From a virus, in IMG/VR virus record IMGVR_UViG_3300044951_000278, positions 1 to 26,637 of that record: DNA of 26,637 bases. The stretch is one strand, 5' to 3'. The first letter of the stretch is position 1; each line of letters starts with the position of its first letter. This document shows, one piece after another, positions 12,644 to 20,697 of the stretch. The position numbers and the translations under genes are program-made. Under the pieces are notes generated by a model, which worked only from the letters and a program-made list of their open reading frames with translations, made no database searches and was not told the origin of the DNA.

Positions 12644-12762
12644 ACATTTGAAAATGCGTACCCTGCGTACACGATAGCCATGTGTGGGTTATCTTTCCAA
12701 AGCTGCTCACCAGCGATATAGGCGTAAATAGCCCCTGTCAAGATGATTAGCCAAGCACTCAA
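12619..12762 (-). CDS. 47-residue two-span membrane protein, TTG start
   Basis: The frame reads (M)SAWLIILTGAIYAYIAGEQ, then LWKDNPHM, then AIVYAGYAFSNVGLYLLAK: two hydrophobic helices joined by a short charged turn. Such proteins occur near phage lysis or late genes. The start is TTG 12762, overlapping the preceding metallophosphoesterase stop (TTGA), with AGG 6 bases upstream; no in-frame ATG is available. The last gene of the late leftward transcript, its end coincides with a hairpin. The function is unknown. Confidence 0.65.
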   Translation of the reverse strand: MSAWLIILTGAIYAYIAGEQLWKDNPHMAIVYAGYAFSNVGLYLLAK

Positions 12763-13745
12763 AATGCACCTACATCAATTACTTCGCCACGAAACTCAAT
12801 CTGATCCTCATCAAATTTGTGAACCAACTCAGGCCACAATAGTTTGCCATTGAAGAAGTTTAACACCGCAAAGCCCGATCTGTGGTTGCTAGGGTTTATC
12901 TCAGCATAAGTAAATTGTGGGCCATCTGTCTCAGCCAAAGTCCCTGTATCTACACCATATCGAATCCCGTTATAGTCGTTAAATGGAGTGACTTTAAGGC
13001 TATGCAAGTGTCCAGTAACGATTGACACACCAGCGTTAACTGTATTGTTGTGAGTAGCGTGAACACCGCCTTTGTATCGGTGCTTGATAATCACATCCTC
13101 GGTAGGCCATACCGCCCAACAGAATTCCCAATCAAGGAAATGGTCTGTCAATTTAAAGCCTAATACTTCTTTGTACTGTGGTGCGTGTTGTGCTAAACGA
13201 TTACCGAATCTAACATCGTGATTGCCCCATGTAAACAGGAGCTTTACATTGTGTCTTGCTGCTTTAGCAACTTCCTCAATCTCACCCAATGCACCCTGAC
13301 AAGCCTTTAGTTCTTGGATAACAGTAGTCGCTGGTTGCTCAGTTACGTCATGGCGAGAGATAGAAGCCCCATCAAACGCATCCCCGTTACAGATAATAGC
13401 TTTGGGCTTGAACTCTTGGATAGCCCACAAAAGCCCTTTAAATGCTGTTGAGCGTTGACCAGGTATGAAGTGAGCATCTGAGAAGACTATGACAGTCCCA
13501 TCTAGGATGCCAAGCTCTACTTGCTTTAAAGGAGAGAAAGACTTAGGTCTGTTTTTGTTATACAGATCACCTCGATGGTCTTTCGCATTGAGGGTCATGT
13601 TGTATTCTTTTTCAATCCACCTTCTACGCAAATGGACTGCCCTGTTATTTATACCAAGGTGTTCTGCCATTCTTTGTGCAGATTGAAGTTGACCCCATAG
13701 TTGGATAAACTCCATGTCGGTACAGGTTTCGTTATGAGCGCCCAT
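12759..13745 (-). CDS. calcineurin-like metallophosphoesterase
   Basis: A 328-residue protein with all five metal-site motifs of the calcineurin-like phosphoesterases: FSDAHF (DxH, residues 88-93), NGDAFDG (GD-xx-D, 120-126), WGNHDVR (GNHD, 173-179), GGVHATHN (His 229) and TGHLHS (GHxH, 244-249). The first 60 residues look like a helix-turn-helix (AQRMAEHLGINNRAVHLRRR), so a DNA-bound phosphatase or nuclease is possible. Similar HTH-MPE proteins are common in phages with unknown substrates. Its start overlaps the zincin gene by 14 bases. It lies downstream of the lysis cassette. Confidence 0.85.
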   Translation of the reverse strand: MGAHNETCTDMEFIQLWGQLQSAQRMAEHLGINNRAVHLRRRWIEKEYNMTLNAKDHRGDLYNKNRPKSFSPLKQVELGILDGTVIVFSDAHFIPGQRSTAFKGLLWAIQEFKPKAIICNGDAFDGASISRHDVTEQPATTVIQELKACQGALGEIEEVAKAARHNVKLLFTWGNHDVRFGNRLAQHAPQYKEVLGFKLTDHFLDWEFCWAVWPTEDVIIKHRYKGGVHATHNNTVNAGVSIVTGHLHSLKVTPFNDYNGIRYGVDTGTLAETDGPQFTYAEINPSNHRSGFAVLNFFNGKLLWPELVHKFDEDQIEFRGEVIDVGAF

Positions 13746-14106
13746 TGGTATCCTTAGACAGTAACTTTTCTAAAAGGTTAATGACTCTATGCTCTTGCAT
13801 TTCCACTTCATCTTGAGATGATTTAGGGTCTTGCGCTACAGTCATTAAATCGTGCAGAAACACATGAAGCAACTCATGTAAAGCAGTCTGATCCAGAGAC
13901 TCAGGTGTGATCTTCTCAGCACCAAAATCACCTAGTCTATAAGTAGCCAATCGAGCAGAAGTATTAAACTCAACAGAAGCCATAGCAGCCTTTGCTGGTT
14001 TACTTCCTTTTTCAATTCTCCAATCACCCAAACTAAGCACTTGCTGCCACTTTCTGACACTTTGTGCGAAAAGTTTTGCATCTTCTGGTGTAGGAATGTT
14101 AGGCAT
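13732..14106 (-). CDS. phage zincin metallopeptidase-like protein
   Basis: A 124-residue protein with HELLHVFLHD (residues 77-86), the HExxH zinc-binding motif, preceded by LDQTALHELLH. A Glu at EHRVINLLEKLL downstream could be the third ligand. N-terminal segment RKWQQVLSLGDWRIE is typical of small phage zincins. Role unknown: processing of virion or lysis proteins is possible. AAGG lies 7 bases upstream of ATG 14106. It follows the endolysin gene and precedes the metallophosphoesterase, so it is expressed late. Confidence 0.72.
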   Translation of the reverse strand: MPNIPTPEDAKLFAQSVRKWQQVLSLGDWRIEKGSKPAKAAMASVEFNTSARLATYRLGDFGAEKITPESLDQTALHELLHVFLHDLMTVAQDPKSSQDEVEMQEHRVINLLEKLLSKDTNGRS

Positions 14107-14141
14107 TTCAACACCTTATACAGTATTTATGACAATTTAAT

Positions 14142-14744
14142 TTAAGAAGCAAGCACAAGTAAGGCGTGATCTATGTGCTTTATGCGGTCTTCTAGCCCTA
14201 TAAACCCACCATTTATCTTCTTAGTCATCATCTTGTAGTCTCGGGTATCGGCATATTGGTTTAACTTATGCGTAGCCCAGAACCACCCCGCAGTCAGGGC
14301 AGCGTACTGAGGTGTAGCCACTAGGTCAGGTTGCATCACAAAGTCCTCTCCAAGGGCTTGTCCTGCGTGATAGTACCCTGCATGACCAGTAAGCTGAAAA
14401 AGTCCTCTGCCTCGAAACCTGAATCCATCCCCTGAAGCCTCATCTCTGTTGCCCATACGATTGGCATAAACAGAATTAGCAATCTTCTTAGGATCACGCT
14501 CAAACTGCTTGGCAAACTCTAATGTCGGAAAGCGTTTAGGCCATACCTTCATCAAGGTTTCTGCACGATAGTTCAGGTTTTCATTAAGCATCTTGAAATT
14601 ACCACTCTCATGCCCTGCTTGACCAATAAAAGCCGCTTGCCTTAGTGGATTTGAGATGTCAAACCTGTCAAAAGTGGTGTTTAGTGCCGCTTCCCATACA
14701 GGATCAATGTGAAGTTGTCGGAGTTTGTCAGCGTTTATTGTCAT
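14142..14744 (-). CDS. endolysin, glycoside hydrolase family 19
   Basis: A 200-residue single-domain GH19 (chitinase-like) lysin that cuts host peptidoglycan. Signature segments are GQAGHESGNF (residues 41-50, catalytic Glu46), YANRMGN (93-99), FRGRGLFQLTGHAGY (110-124) and KINGGFIGLEDRIKHI near the end. There is no signal peptide or wall-binding domain, so a holin or membrane disruption is needed to release it; the holin candidate and spanins lie just upstream. Its start overlaps the Rz-like gene by 17 bases. Length is normal. Confidence 0.92.
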   Translation of the reverse strand: MTINADKLRQLHIDPVWEAALNTTFDRFDISNPLRQAAFIGQAGHESGNFKMLNENLNYRAETLMKVWPKRFPTLEFAKQFERDPKKIANSVYANRMGNRDEASGDGFRFRGRGLFQLTGHAGYYHAGQALGEDFVMQPDLVATPQYAALTAGWFWATHKLNQYADTRDYKMMTKKINGGFIGLEDRIKHIDHALLVLAS

Positions 14745-15228
14745 TTAGTAAGTTCCTTACATTCTCATAGGCATCTACGCAAGCATTCAAAGCGACAGTA
14801 TTCTTATCCCCTTGGGCAACTATTTCTGCGATGGCATCGATTGTTGCTCTTTCGGCATCAGAAGGTTCATTAGTCTGTCTGTTAGATTCACTGGTTGCTT
14901 TTGAATCTGGGCTGGTAGAGGCGGTATTTGTGGTGGTTTGTACGTTACTTGGGGGGCAGAGGCGCAACTTGCCAGCACGATTGGCAACAGCAAGAGCAGT
15001 AGTTTTTTTGTTGATAGCATCATTGGCTTCCTGTAGTTTGGCAGATTGTTGAGAAAGTTTTTCAGTCATGTTTTGCTCAATAAGACGAGCTTCTTCATTC
15101 TTTTTAGCAATAGCTATCTTCATGTCGTTGTCTCTGTCTTCCCAACCAAAGTGATAGCCACCTCGGTAAGAACCAAATAAGGCAATGCAGATTGCCAATA
15201 TCAAATATGGTATGGGTATGCCAAACAT
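14728..15228 (-). CDS. Rz: i-spanin (Rz-like)
   Basis: A 166-residue inner-membrane spanin subunit: an N-terminal membrane helix (IPYLILAICIALFGSYRGGY, residues 6-25) followed by a long periplasmic coiled coil (KKNEEARLIEQNMTEKLSQQ...NDAINKKTTALAVANRAGKL). The periplasmic part would contact the o-spanin and fuse the two membranes at lysis. The o-spanin gene is completely embedded in another frame. It overlaps the holin-like stop (15228) and the endolysin start. Confidence 0.85.
   Translation of the reverse strand: MFGIPIPYLILAICIALFGSYRGGYHFGWEDRDNDMKIAIAKKNEEARLIEQNMTEKLSQQSAKLQEANDAINKKTTALAVANRAGKLRLCPPSNVQTTTNTASTSPDSKATSESNRQTNEPSDAERATIDAIAEIVAQGDKNTVALNACVDAYENVRNLLNDNKR
14820..15023 (-). 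CDS. Rz1: o-spanin lipoprotein (Rz1-like), nested in Rz
   Basis: A 67-residue lipoprotein in a different frame, fully inside the i-spanin gene. The signal peptide MMLSTKKLLLLLLPIVLASC ends in a lipobox LASC with Cys20 as the acylated residue. The mature part is Pro-rich (YKPPQIPPLPAQIQKQP), as in Rz1 proteins. AGGA lies 5 bases upstream of the first of two ATGs (15023, 15020). It pairs with the i-spanin to breach the outer membrane, so the host is Gram-negative. Confidence 0.85.
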   Translation of the reverse strand: MMLSTKKLLLLLLPIVLASCASAPQVTYKPPQIPPLPAQIQKQPVNLTDRLMNLLMPKEQQSMPSQK

Positions 15229-15746
15229 TATTCAGCCTCTTTTCTTGCTTGAGCCAATTCTTCACGCTCATAGTCGTCTTCTAGGTGGTCAGGAGGGGTA
15301 GTTGGAGGAGGGCCAGGTGTCCAAGATTCATCCAACTCTGGGTTCTTCCAAACAGGCATAGCACCAAATGGTTGACTAGGCAAACCATACGCAGATTGCG
15401 GAGGGGCATAGGACGAATTAAAACCGCCCATAGAGCCTCCATAGCCCATTGGTTGACACATTGGTTGCGTTGGAGGATTAAACGCTCTAGCGGCACTTGA
15501 CATAGCCCGTTTACCAATAACTCCACCGATACCGCCAACAATCAAAAGAACAATGTCGTTCAGCATCTTGGTATAGGCTTGGTCAATCGGGGCCATGCTC
15601 TTGATTGGCTGAGTCACAAACGTCACAGAGTAGAGCAAAGCAGCAACGATGAACATGAGGATAAGTGTGACCGCAATCACAACAAACCCCCAAATCCTTA
15701 CCTCAATCTCTTCAGTTGTTAGCTTTGGTTTCTGGTTGGACATCAT
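15228..15746 (-). CDS. holin-like two-span membrane protein
   Basis: A 172-residue protein with two membrane segments, about residues 18-41 (IWGFVVIAVTLILMFIVAAL) and 62-80 (LNDIVLLIVGGIGGVIGKRA), followed by a Pro/Gly-rich tail (PPTQPMCQPMGYGG, PGPPPTTPP) and an acidic C terminus. It resembles 2-TM proteins found with environmental phage lysis genes; I infer a holin or pinholin-like role from location. The start at 15746 (ATGATG) has GGAG 10 bases upstream; the extended ATG at 15833 lies within the lipoprotein gene without a site. Its 3' base joins the Rz start. Confidence 0.65.
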   Translation of the reverse strand: MMSNQKPKLTTEEIEVRIWGFVVIAVTLILMFIVAALLYSVTFVTQPIKSMAPIDQAYTKMLNDIVLLIVGGIGGVIGKRAMSSAARAFNPPTQPMCQPMGYGGSMGGFNSSYAPPQSAYGLPSQPFGAMPVWKNPELDESWTPGPPPTTPPDHLEDDYEREELAQARKEAE

Positions 15747-15915
15747 TGATTTTTTTCTCCAAGATTGGGGCAACCAAGTACTCAGGACAAGTCTGAGTGA
15801 ACTGGCATCTAGGTTTTTGACATGGTTCAGCATGGAAGTTATCTGGGTTTTGGCAGAAATAGCGATATTTCTCTTCGCAACCAGTGAGAAGTAAAAGAAG
15901 CAACAGATATTTCAT
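15712..15915 (-). CDS. Cys-rich phage lipoprotein
   Basis: A 67-residue predicted lipoprotein: MKYLLLLLLLTGCEEKYRYF has a short signal with lipobox LTGC (Cys13), then YFCQNPDNFHAEPCQKPRCQ and FTQTCPEYLV. The CQNP-N...C--P-C---T-C pattern is one I recall in T7-like and environmental phages, where the function is unknown. It could be a second outer-membrane component in lysis or an exclusion factor. It overlaps the preceding gene (ATGA) and the next gene's start by 35 bases. Confidence 0.7.
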   Translation of the reverse strand: MKYLLLLLLLTGCEEKYRYFCQNPDNFHAEPCQKPRCQFTQTCPEYLVAPILEKKINDVQPETKANN

Positions 15916-16067
15916 TTACCAAGACCAACCTTTCCAAGTAGAAGATTGACAATTCTGTCAGACAGATCATCAGGTAAGAACTTTAGAAAACCTAAGAAAT
16001 ACAAAGCCACTAACCCATAAACGAATATCTTGAGGCATAGGTCAAAGGTCTTCTGATACTCATTCAC
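15912..16067 (-). CDS. 51-residue membrane protein, GTG start
   Basis: The frame reads (M)NEYQKTFDLCLKIFVYGLV, then ALYFLGFLKFLPDDLSDRIV, ending LLLGKVGLGK. There is one membrane span, about residues 12-30, then an amphipathic helix. GTG 16067 overlaps the upstream stop as GTGA, and AAGG lies 8 bases upstream. The stop overlaps the lipoprotein start as ATGA. Such tight overlaps at both ends argue for translation. It could be an alternative holin or antiholin. Confidence 0.6.
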   Translation of the reverse strand: MNEYQKTFDLCLKIFVYGLVALYFLGFLKFLPDDLSDRIVNLLLGKVGLGK

Positions 16068-16561
16068 CGACCACACCTTCTTGTTGCTTCACAGAATGTC
16101 ATCAACTCATTGACACCAACAAAGACTAGAAACAAAACAAAGCAAATTCCACCTATTGCCAAGCCAATTTCTAGTTGTTCTTGCTCTTTCTCTTTGGCTT
16201 CTTTTTCTGCCTTCTTTAATGCGCTAATCTCTTTGGCATCTGCCAAGTCCATCTCTGCTTGACGGGCTTTAATCTTCTGCCAAACGTCAATCTTTCCTGT
16301 CTGCATAAAGAGCATCTTTAGCTCTTCCTCAAACGCTCTGGCTTGTTCTAAAGCCATCTCAATCTGCAAAGCCGTACCCATGTTCGAGCCTTTGCCAGAC
16401 TGTTTAGCCTGAAGCATTGCTTTGGTAGCTACAGACTTAGCATCAAATAGCTTACCAATCATGGGCGCAAGTGAGCCTAGGTCATTGGCAACATTAGCCG
16501 CCTTCTTGACCATCGAAATAGCTGACTGTATGCCAGCTAGAGCTGTGATCGGATCAATCAT
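16064..16561 (-). CDS. coiled-coil protein with C-terminal membrane anchor
   Basis: A 165-residue protein starting MIDPITALAGIQSAISMVKK, with a helical middle, a charged coiled coil (AEMDLADAKEISALKKAEKEAKEKEQ) about residues 106-133, and a C-terminal membrane helix (LAIGGICFVLFLVFVGVNEL). Proteins beginning MIDPI-AL recur beside lysis and tail genes of environmental phages; function unknown. ATG 16561 is chosen (GGAGA 7 bases upstream) instead of GTG 16576. It overlaps neighbours at both ends by 4 bases. Confidence 0.7.
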   Translation of the reverse strand: MIDPITALAGIQSAISMVKKAANVANDLGSLAPMIGKLFDAKSVATKAMLQAKQSGKGSNMGTALQIEMALEQARAFEEELKMLFMQTGKIDVWQKIKARQAEMDLADAKEISALKKAEKEAKEKEQEQLEIGLAIGGICFVLFLVFVGVNELMTFCEATRRCGR

Positions 16562-16671
16562 TTCTTTCTCTCCCACTTAATGCACACAACCCTTCGGTTG
16601 TAAACATCACCAGTCCAAGTCCACTTAATACATCGGTACTCTATGGTTGCCGCCAAGAGAAAGGCGATCAC
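16558..16671 (-). CDS. 37-residue conserved-looking protein, GTG start
   Basis: The frame reads (M)IAFLLAATIEYRCIKWTWTG, then DVYNRRVVCIKWERKK. A hydrophobic N terminus is followed by a 'CIKW-WTGDVYNR-VVCIKWE' unit that looks like an internally repeated CIKW motif; I recall similar short proteins in phage lysis regions. The GTG overlaps the upstream stop (GTGA) and the stop overlaps the next start (ATGA). The two Cys could form a disulfide if exported. Confidence 0.6.
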   Translation of the reverse strand: MIAFLLAATIEYRCIKWTWTGDVYNRRVVCIKWERKK

Positions 16672-16760
16672 GGAAATGCCCAAACAACAATATAACTACA
16701 ATAAATGACAAAACAAACAAGAAAGAATGCCGCAACAAATGCTTCGGCAAAGTCTCTCAT
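16668..16760 (-). CDS. 30-residue membrane micropeptide
   Basis: The frame encodes MRDFAEAFVAAFFLVCFVIY and 10 further residues ending VVWAFP, a single hydrophobic helix. Its ATG shares a base with the stop of the 890-residue virion gene (TAATG), and its stop overlaps the next start. It is the first of the chain of small membrane genes leading to the lysis cassette. Confidence 0.55.
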   Translation of the reverse strand: MRDFAEAFVAAFFLVCFVIYCSYIVVWAFP

Positions 16761-19432
16761 TACTCTTCTGTCATTGGCTGAACAGCACCACGGGCAGCGC
16801 CAGTAGCAAAGTCTTGAATCGCATCACGACCCCAATCAATGCCAAACTTCTTACCAATCCTGATAGCCTCTTGAATCTTATCTTGGTCAAAAGTGCCATT
16901 CTTCTGCTGAAGTGCTGAGAACACTTTTACTGCATCAGTAGGATTTAGCAATAAGGTCTTGAGCTTTTCTTCTGTTGCTGCTGATGCCTTGTTTGCCCAG
17001 AACTTACTCATCAATGAGCTAATGGCATAGAAAGGCCCAGAAACAGGGTTTGTAAAGCGTGAGATAACTTGCTCTGGAGGAATGCCAACAACGCTCTCAA
17101 AGGGTGTTTTAGGTACTGTTTCAACCTTAAACGGCACATTGGTCAAGTCTCTGTTAAGTCTGCCAGAAACTAAAGCAAAGTCTTGAACCTTCTGAGCGTA
17201 TGTTGGCCCAAAAACCCTATTAAACACAGCCGCTTTTGTTCTGTCATTCAGTGTTGCAACTGGATCACCCGCACGAACAATGTCATCCAACATAAAGGAA
17301 CGAGCCGCATTTACTGCATCCTTGTTCGCCCCATACTGTTGCATGAACTTATTGGTGAAGTTCACATCAGAGTACATCTTAGAGACCAACTCTTGTGGAC
17401 TCTTAAAGCCACCAGAACTTACAATTTGGTCACCAGCAACCTTCTTAAATGCGGAATCCAAACGATTACGTTCTGCTATCAGGGCAGTAACATTGTTTGA
17501 AGCAGTACGAAGCTCATCCTCTAAGCCTGGCACTAAGGACATTCCACCTTGGTTTTTGGACAACCATTTATTAGCCGCTTTGGGGTCTATAACATCGTTC
17601 TTGAGAGCCGCACGACTGAAACTGTCGTAGAAAGCATCCCTAGCAACACGAACACCCTCTTCGCCTGTAGCTTTAATAAAGTCATCAACATTAGACTTGT
17701 TACCAATAATTGCAGGAGCAATTTGCTCAACAAACTTCTTGCGGTCAACAGCCTTCAATGTTTCAGAATTAAATGGCAGACCAACCTTCTGGAAGTAAGA
17801 GGCATCAGCATTGCGATAAGCCTGAACAAAGTCAGGATCAAGATTGTCAATGTGTCCACCAACACGGGCTTTTAACTCGGAAAGCAGTCGAATATCAGCG
17901 GGTTCGCTCGTTTTTCGCAATTGTTTGTTGATTTCTCGCTTTAACGAGTCCAAATCTTCTACTGTAGCGGCAGAGAACTTGATTCCACCCTCGGTCATTG
18001 GCTTGCCTTCTGCAGTCAGAATAGGGCTAGGCTCAACTTCGGTAGGACGGAATTTTGCACGAACACGATTGTAGATAGATGGGAAAGTCTTAAAGATGTC
18101 AGATGCTTGCTCACCCGCAACAAAGTTGAAGATGTCATCAACAGAGTTAGCAGGTAATTCAACATTCTTCTGTTTGGCAATGTCAAACGCCTCTGTATAA
18201 AGTGGCTTAACCAACTGATATGCCGCATCTTCTTTGGCGGCAACAAGTGTAGAAACACGTTGACCAAACACATTGGGGTCAAGAGTTGCGTCTTTGTAAG
18301 TATCTGCAATCTGCTCATCAATAGTGCGAGTTCTACGAGCTTGTGGTTTAGCCAAATCAAGCGGAGAGATATTTACTTTAACTTTAGATGGGTCACCAAA
18401 TAAACGAACCTGACTAGCAGCCAAAGCCTGTTTAGCTTGCTCAAACTGATTGCCATACTGCGCTCTAAACACAGGGTCTTTGGCAGAAAGACTCTGAATC
18501 AACTGGTTAACAACAGGATTGTCTGCCAACAAAGAACTTACGGGCATTTGTATTGGTGTGCCACCCGCTGTCTTTAAAGAAAGGTTTTGTTGTGCTTTGG
18601 CGGCTTTTGTAATCGTATCCATAAAGGTAGGATCGGCAGCACCTGCGGCAATAAAGATATTGCTGATTCGGTTGTCTACATCTTTAAGCAACTCATCTTC
18701 AGGGACAGTTCCACGAACCTTAGACCATTGATTTCGAGCAACATCAAAACCTTTGTTGACAACAGGCCCAGCTTTAAGCAAATTGCCTAATGAGTAAGCG
18801 CCACCGCCACCACCTGCAATACTACCAACAACTCGACCAGTAGTGGGAGCGCCCATCTTTTCACCAATATACTCACCCGCTTGACCACCAGCTTCAGCAG
18901 TAGAACCAATAACTTGTTGTTCAGTAGGGCGCAATATTGTTTGACCAAACAAACCTAGACGTTTTGTAGCCGCCAATGGAGGGAATAGATAACTCTCTGG
19001 GGAAGTAACAGCCTCTGCGCCTTGCCCAATAATCTTTTGGAAACCACCTTGAGGTTCAACACCAGTAGTCCCCAAAGATTCCATCACACTCTTAAAAACA
19101 GGCTCACGACCTGCTCTAAAGGTTTCTACAATCCCACCAGTGGTAGGTGCGGGAGCAACAGTTCCACCAGAGGCTCTCATGCCCATAGTAAGAGGGTTAA
19201 CTCCAGCACGCTCTAATGCAGAAAATAATAAGTTTGATAGACCTGAAGTCGTACCAACACTACTTGCAAAACCTTTTCGAGCAGACTCAGCAATTACAGC
19301 ACCCGTAGAAGGTGCTTCAGGCTTTTCTCCTGCCAACATTTTTAGTGTTTGGTCAGAAAGTGCCGCAATATTGCCAGTAGAAAGCGCCTCTAACTCTGCA
19401 TCAGACAAGGCGTTAAGGTCTAATTTGCTCAT
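16760..19432 (-). CDS. large internal-virion-type protein
   Basis: An 890-residue protein with N-terminal LDLNALSDAELEALSTGNIA and LSDQTLKMLAGE, an Ala/Gly/Ser-rich section (about 45-215), and a long helical remainder rich in charged and amide residues. I see no lysozyme or transglycosylase signature. Location after two other large virion-type genes and size fit the large ejected internal proteins of podoviruses (as T7 gp15/gp16 or P22 gp16/gp20 fill this role), but that is inference. ATG 19432 overlaps the previous stop (ATGA). Confidence 0.65.
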   Translation of the reverse strand: MSKLDLNALSDAELEALSTGNIAALSDQTLKMLAGEKPEAPSTGAVIAESARKGFASSVGTTSGLSNLLFSALERAGVNPLTMGMRASGGTVAPAPTTGGIVETFRAGREPVFKSVMESLGTTGVEPQGGFQKIIGQGAEAVTSPESYLFPPLAATKRLGLFGQTILRPTEQQVIGSTAEAGGQAGEYIGEKMGAPTTGRVVGSIAGGGGGAYSLGNLLKAGPVVNKGFDVARNQWSKVRGTVPEDELLKDVDNRISNIFIAAGAADPTFMDTITKAAKAQQNLSLKTAGGTPIQMPVSSLLADNPVVNQLIQSLSAKDPVFRAQYGNQFEQAKQALAASQVRLFGDPSKVKVNISPLDLAKPQARRTRTIDEQIADTYKDATLDPNVFGQRVSTLVAAKEDAAYQLVKPLYTEAFDIAKQKNVELPANSVDDIFNFVAGEQASDIFKTFPSIYNRVRAKFRPTEVEPSPILTAEGKPMTEGGIKFSAATVEDLDSLKREINKQLRKTSEPADIRLLSELKARVGGHIDNLDPDFVQAYRNADASYFQKVGLPFNSETLKAVDRKKFVEQIAPAIIGNKSNVDDFIKATGEEGVRVARDAFYDSFSRAALKNDVIDPKAANKWLSKNQGGMSLVPGLEDELRTASNNVTALIAERNRLDSAFKKVAGDQIVSSGGFKSPQELVSKMYSDVNFTNKFMQQYGANKDAVNAARSFMLDDIVRAGDPVATLNDRTKAAVFNRVFGPTYAQKVQDFALVSGRLNRDLTNVPFKVETVPKTPFESVVGIPPEQVISRFTNPVSGPFYAISSLMSKFWANKASAATEEKLKTLLLNPTDAVKVFSALQQKNGTFDQDKIQEAIRIGKKFGIDWGRDAIQDFATGAARGAVQPMTEE

Positions 19433-20688
19433 TTTTTACCTTCTTGACGTTGTTTCAACAAAGCACGAGCTTGTGCGGCTACATCACCAGTTACTGCTGG
19501 CGCTTGTTGACCTGAGAACTCTGGAAAATCAAGGGCTTGGTCAACACGAGCCTTATCGTAGCCAGGATTACTGTAAGCAATTTTACGTTGTGCTTCAATT
19601 TCAGTCTTAGCTTTATTTGTAGAAACTTTCTTAATAGCCAAAAGCGTCTTCTTGATTTTTTCTTGTGTGTCAAGAGTTGGAGTAGAAGTAAACAATCTAG
19701 CTACGTAATCAGCAGTTCCACCAAGCAATGATGGATCAGCACCAGCCGCTAACAATTCCTTCTGACTTAAATCTCCAGAGCCAGAAATAGCCCTAGCAAA
19801 TTGTGTTTGCGCTGCCCTAAAAGATGCAAAGTTGTTTGTATCAATAGAGTCTTGGATATTTTCCAGAGCATTATCAGCAGCGGTTACTGCTTTAAGCTGA
19901 GGATCAATCGTGCGTTGAACACTTGCCCTAAATGCTGGAATATCTGCCAATTGTTTATCACCAGGCATCACATTGGTAATCGTAGTGCCTTTTCCTTCAC
20001 CCTTGGCTTTAATGGCGGCTTGTACTTGTGCCAATAGTGGAGAACCTGCTGGCAATGTTGCGGCATATTCTTGAAGTTTTTGAATCTCAGTTTTTGCTTC
20101 TGCCTTTTCACCCTTGCTTGTCAATCGTCTTAATTCTGTTAAGCGAGTATTCAACAAATTCTTGGCACGAGTACGCTCTGGGTCTGCGGGTAAATCCTCA
20201 ACTCGTGATAATGCGTCTTCCAAAGTAGCAATTTCATTTGCAATCTGAATATCGTTAGGAGTAGCTTGTTGACGTTCACGAGCTGCTTGTGCCGTAGAAG
20301 CCAATGCAGCCGCTTGTCTCTGTTTTGTTTGGGCAACATCACTCTGCGCTTGACGAGCATACTGAGCCAATGCCATAGCGCCTTGTTGGTCTCCTGCTTG
20401 TGAAAGCATCTGAGCACCTTTTAAGATTGACTCAGGATCAGTCTGGTCTATCTGTTGAGCAATAGTGTTTCGAGTGCTAATCATCTTCAATTGTGGGTCT
20501 TGAACACCCATAGCACCACCAATGGCAGTACCTAGACCTTTAGCGCCACCATAAGTTAATGCCGCACCACGAGATGCGGGGTCTAGTTGAGCAAGGGTAA
20601 TACCTTCTTGCAAAGCACTTGTTCTTTGACGCTCACCATACATTTCAGGGGTTAGCCCAAACAAACCCGCTACGATATTTTCTGCCAT
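19429..20688 (-). CDS. Gln/Ala-rich internal-virion-type protein
   Basis: A 419-residue protein: MAENIVAGLFGLTPEMYGER, a Gly-rich part (RGAALTYGGAKGLGTAIGGA), then a long Gln/Ala coiled-coil section (QAGDQQGAMALAQYARQAQS and on), and a helical C-terminal half. It resembles structural proteins next to large ejection proteins in podovirus-like contigs. AAGGA lies 6 bases upstream of ATG 20688. It probably forms a complex with the 890-residue protein, whose start it overlaps. Confidence 0.65.
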   Translation of the reverse strand: MAENIVAGLFGLTPEMYGERQRTSALQEGITLAQLDPASRGAALTYGGAKGLGTAIGGAMGVQDPQLKMISTRNTIAQQIDQTDPESILKGAQMLSQAGDQQGAMALAQYARQAQSDVAQTKQRQAAALASTAQAARERQQATPNDIQIANEIATLEDALSRVEDLPADPERTRAKNLLNTRLTELRRLTSKGEKAEAKTEIQKLQEYAATLPAGSPLLAQVQAAIKAKGEGKGTTITNVMPGDKQLADIPAFRASVQRTIDPQLKAVTAADNALENIQDSIDTNNFASFRAAQTQFARAISGSGDLSQKELLAAGADPSLLGGTADYVARLFTSTPTLDTQEKIKKTLLAIKKVSTNKAKTEIEAQRKIAYSNPGYDKARVDQALDFPEFSGQQAPAVTGDVAAQARALLKQRQEGKK

Positions 20689-20697
20689 GATGAATCC

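Noticed and set aside
14117-14125. TATACAGTA, a single LexA-like half-site before the zincin gene
   Set aside because: The matching CTGT half is missing at the required 8-base spacing.
17183-17630. Plus-strand frames of 105-116 codons within the 890-residue gene
   Set aside because: Antisense shadows with atypical composition and no ribosome sites or partners.
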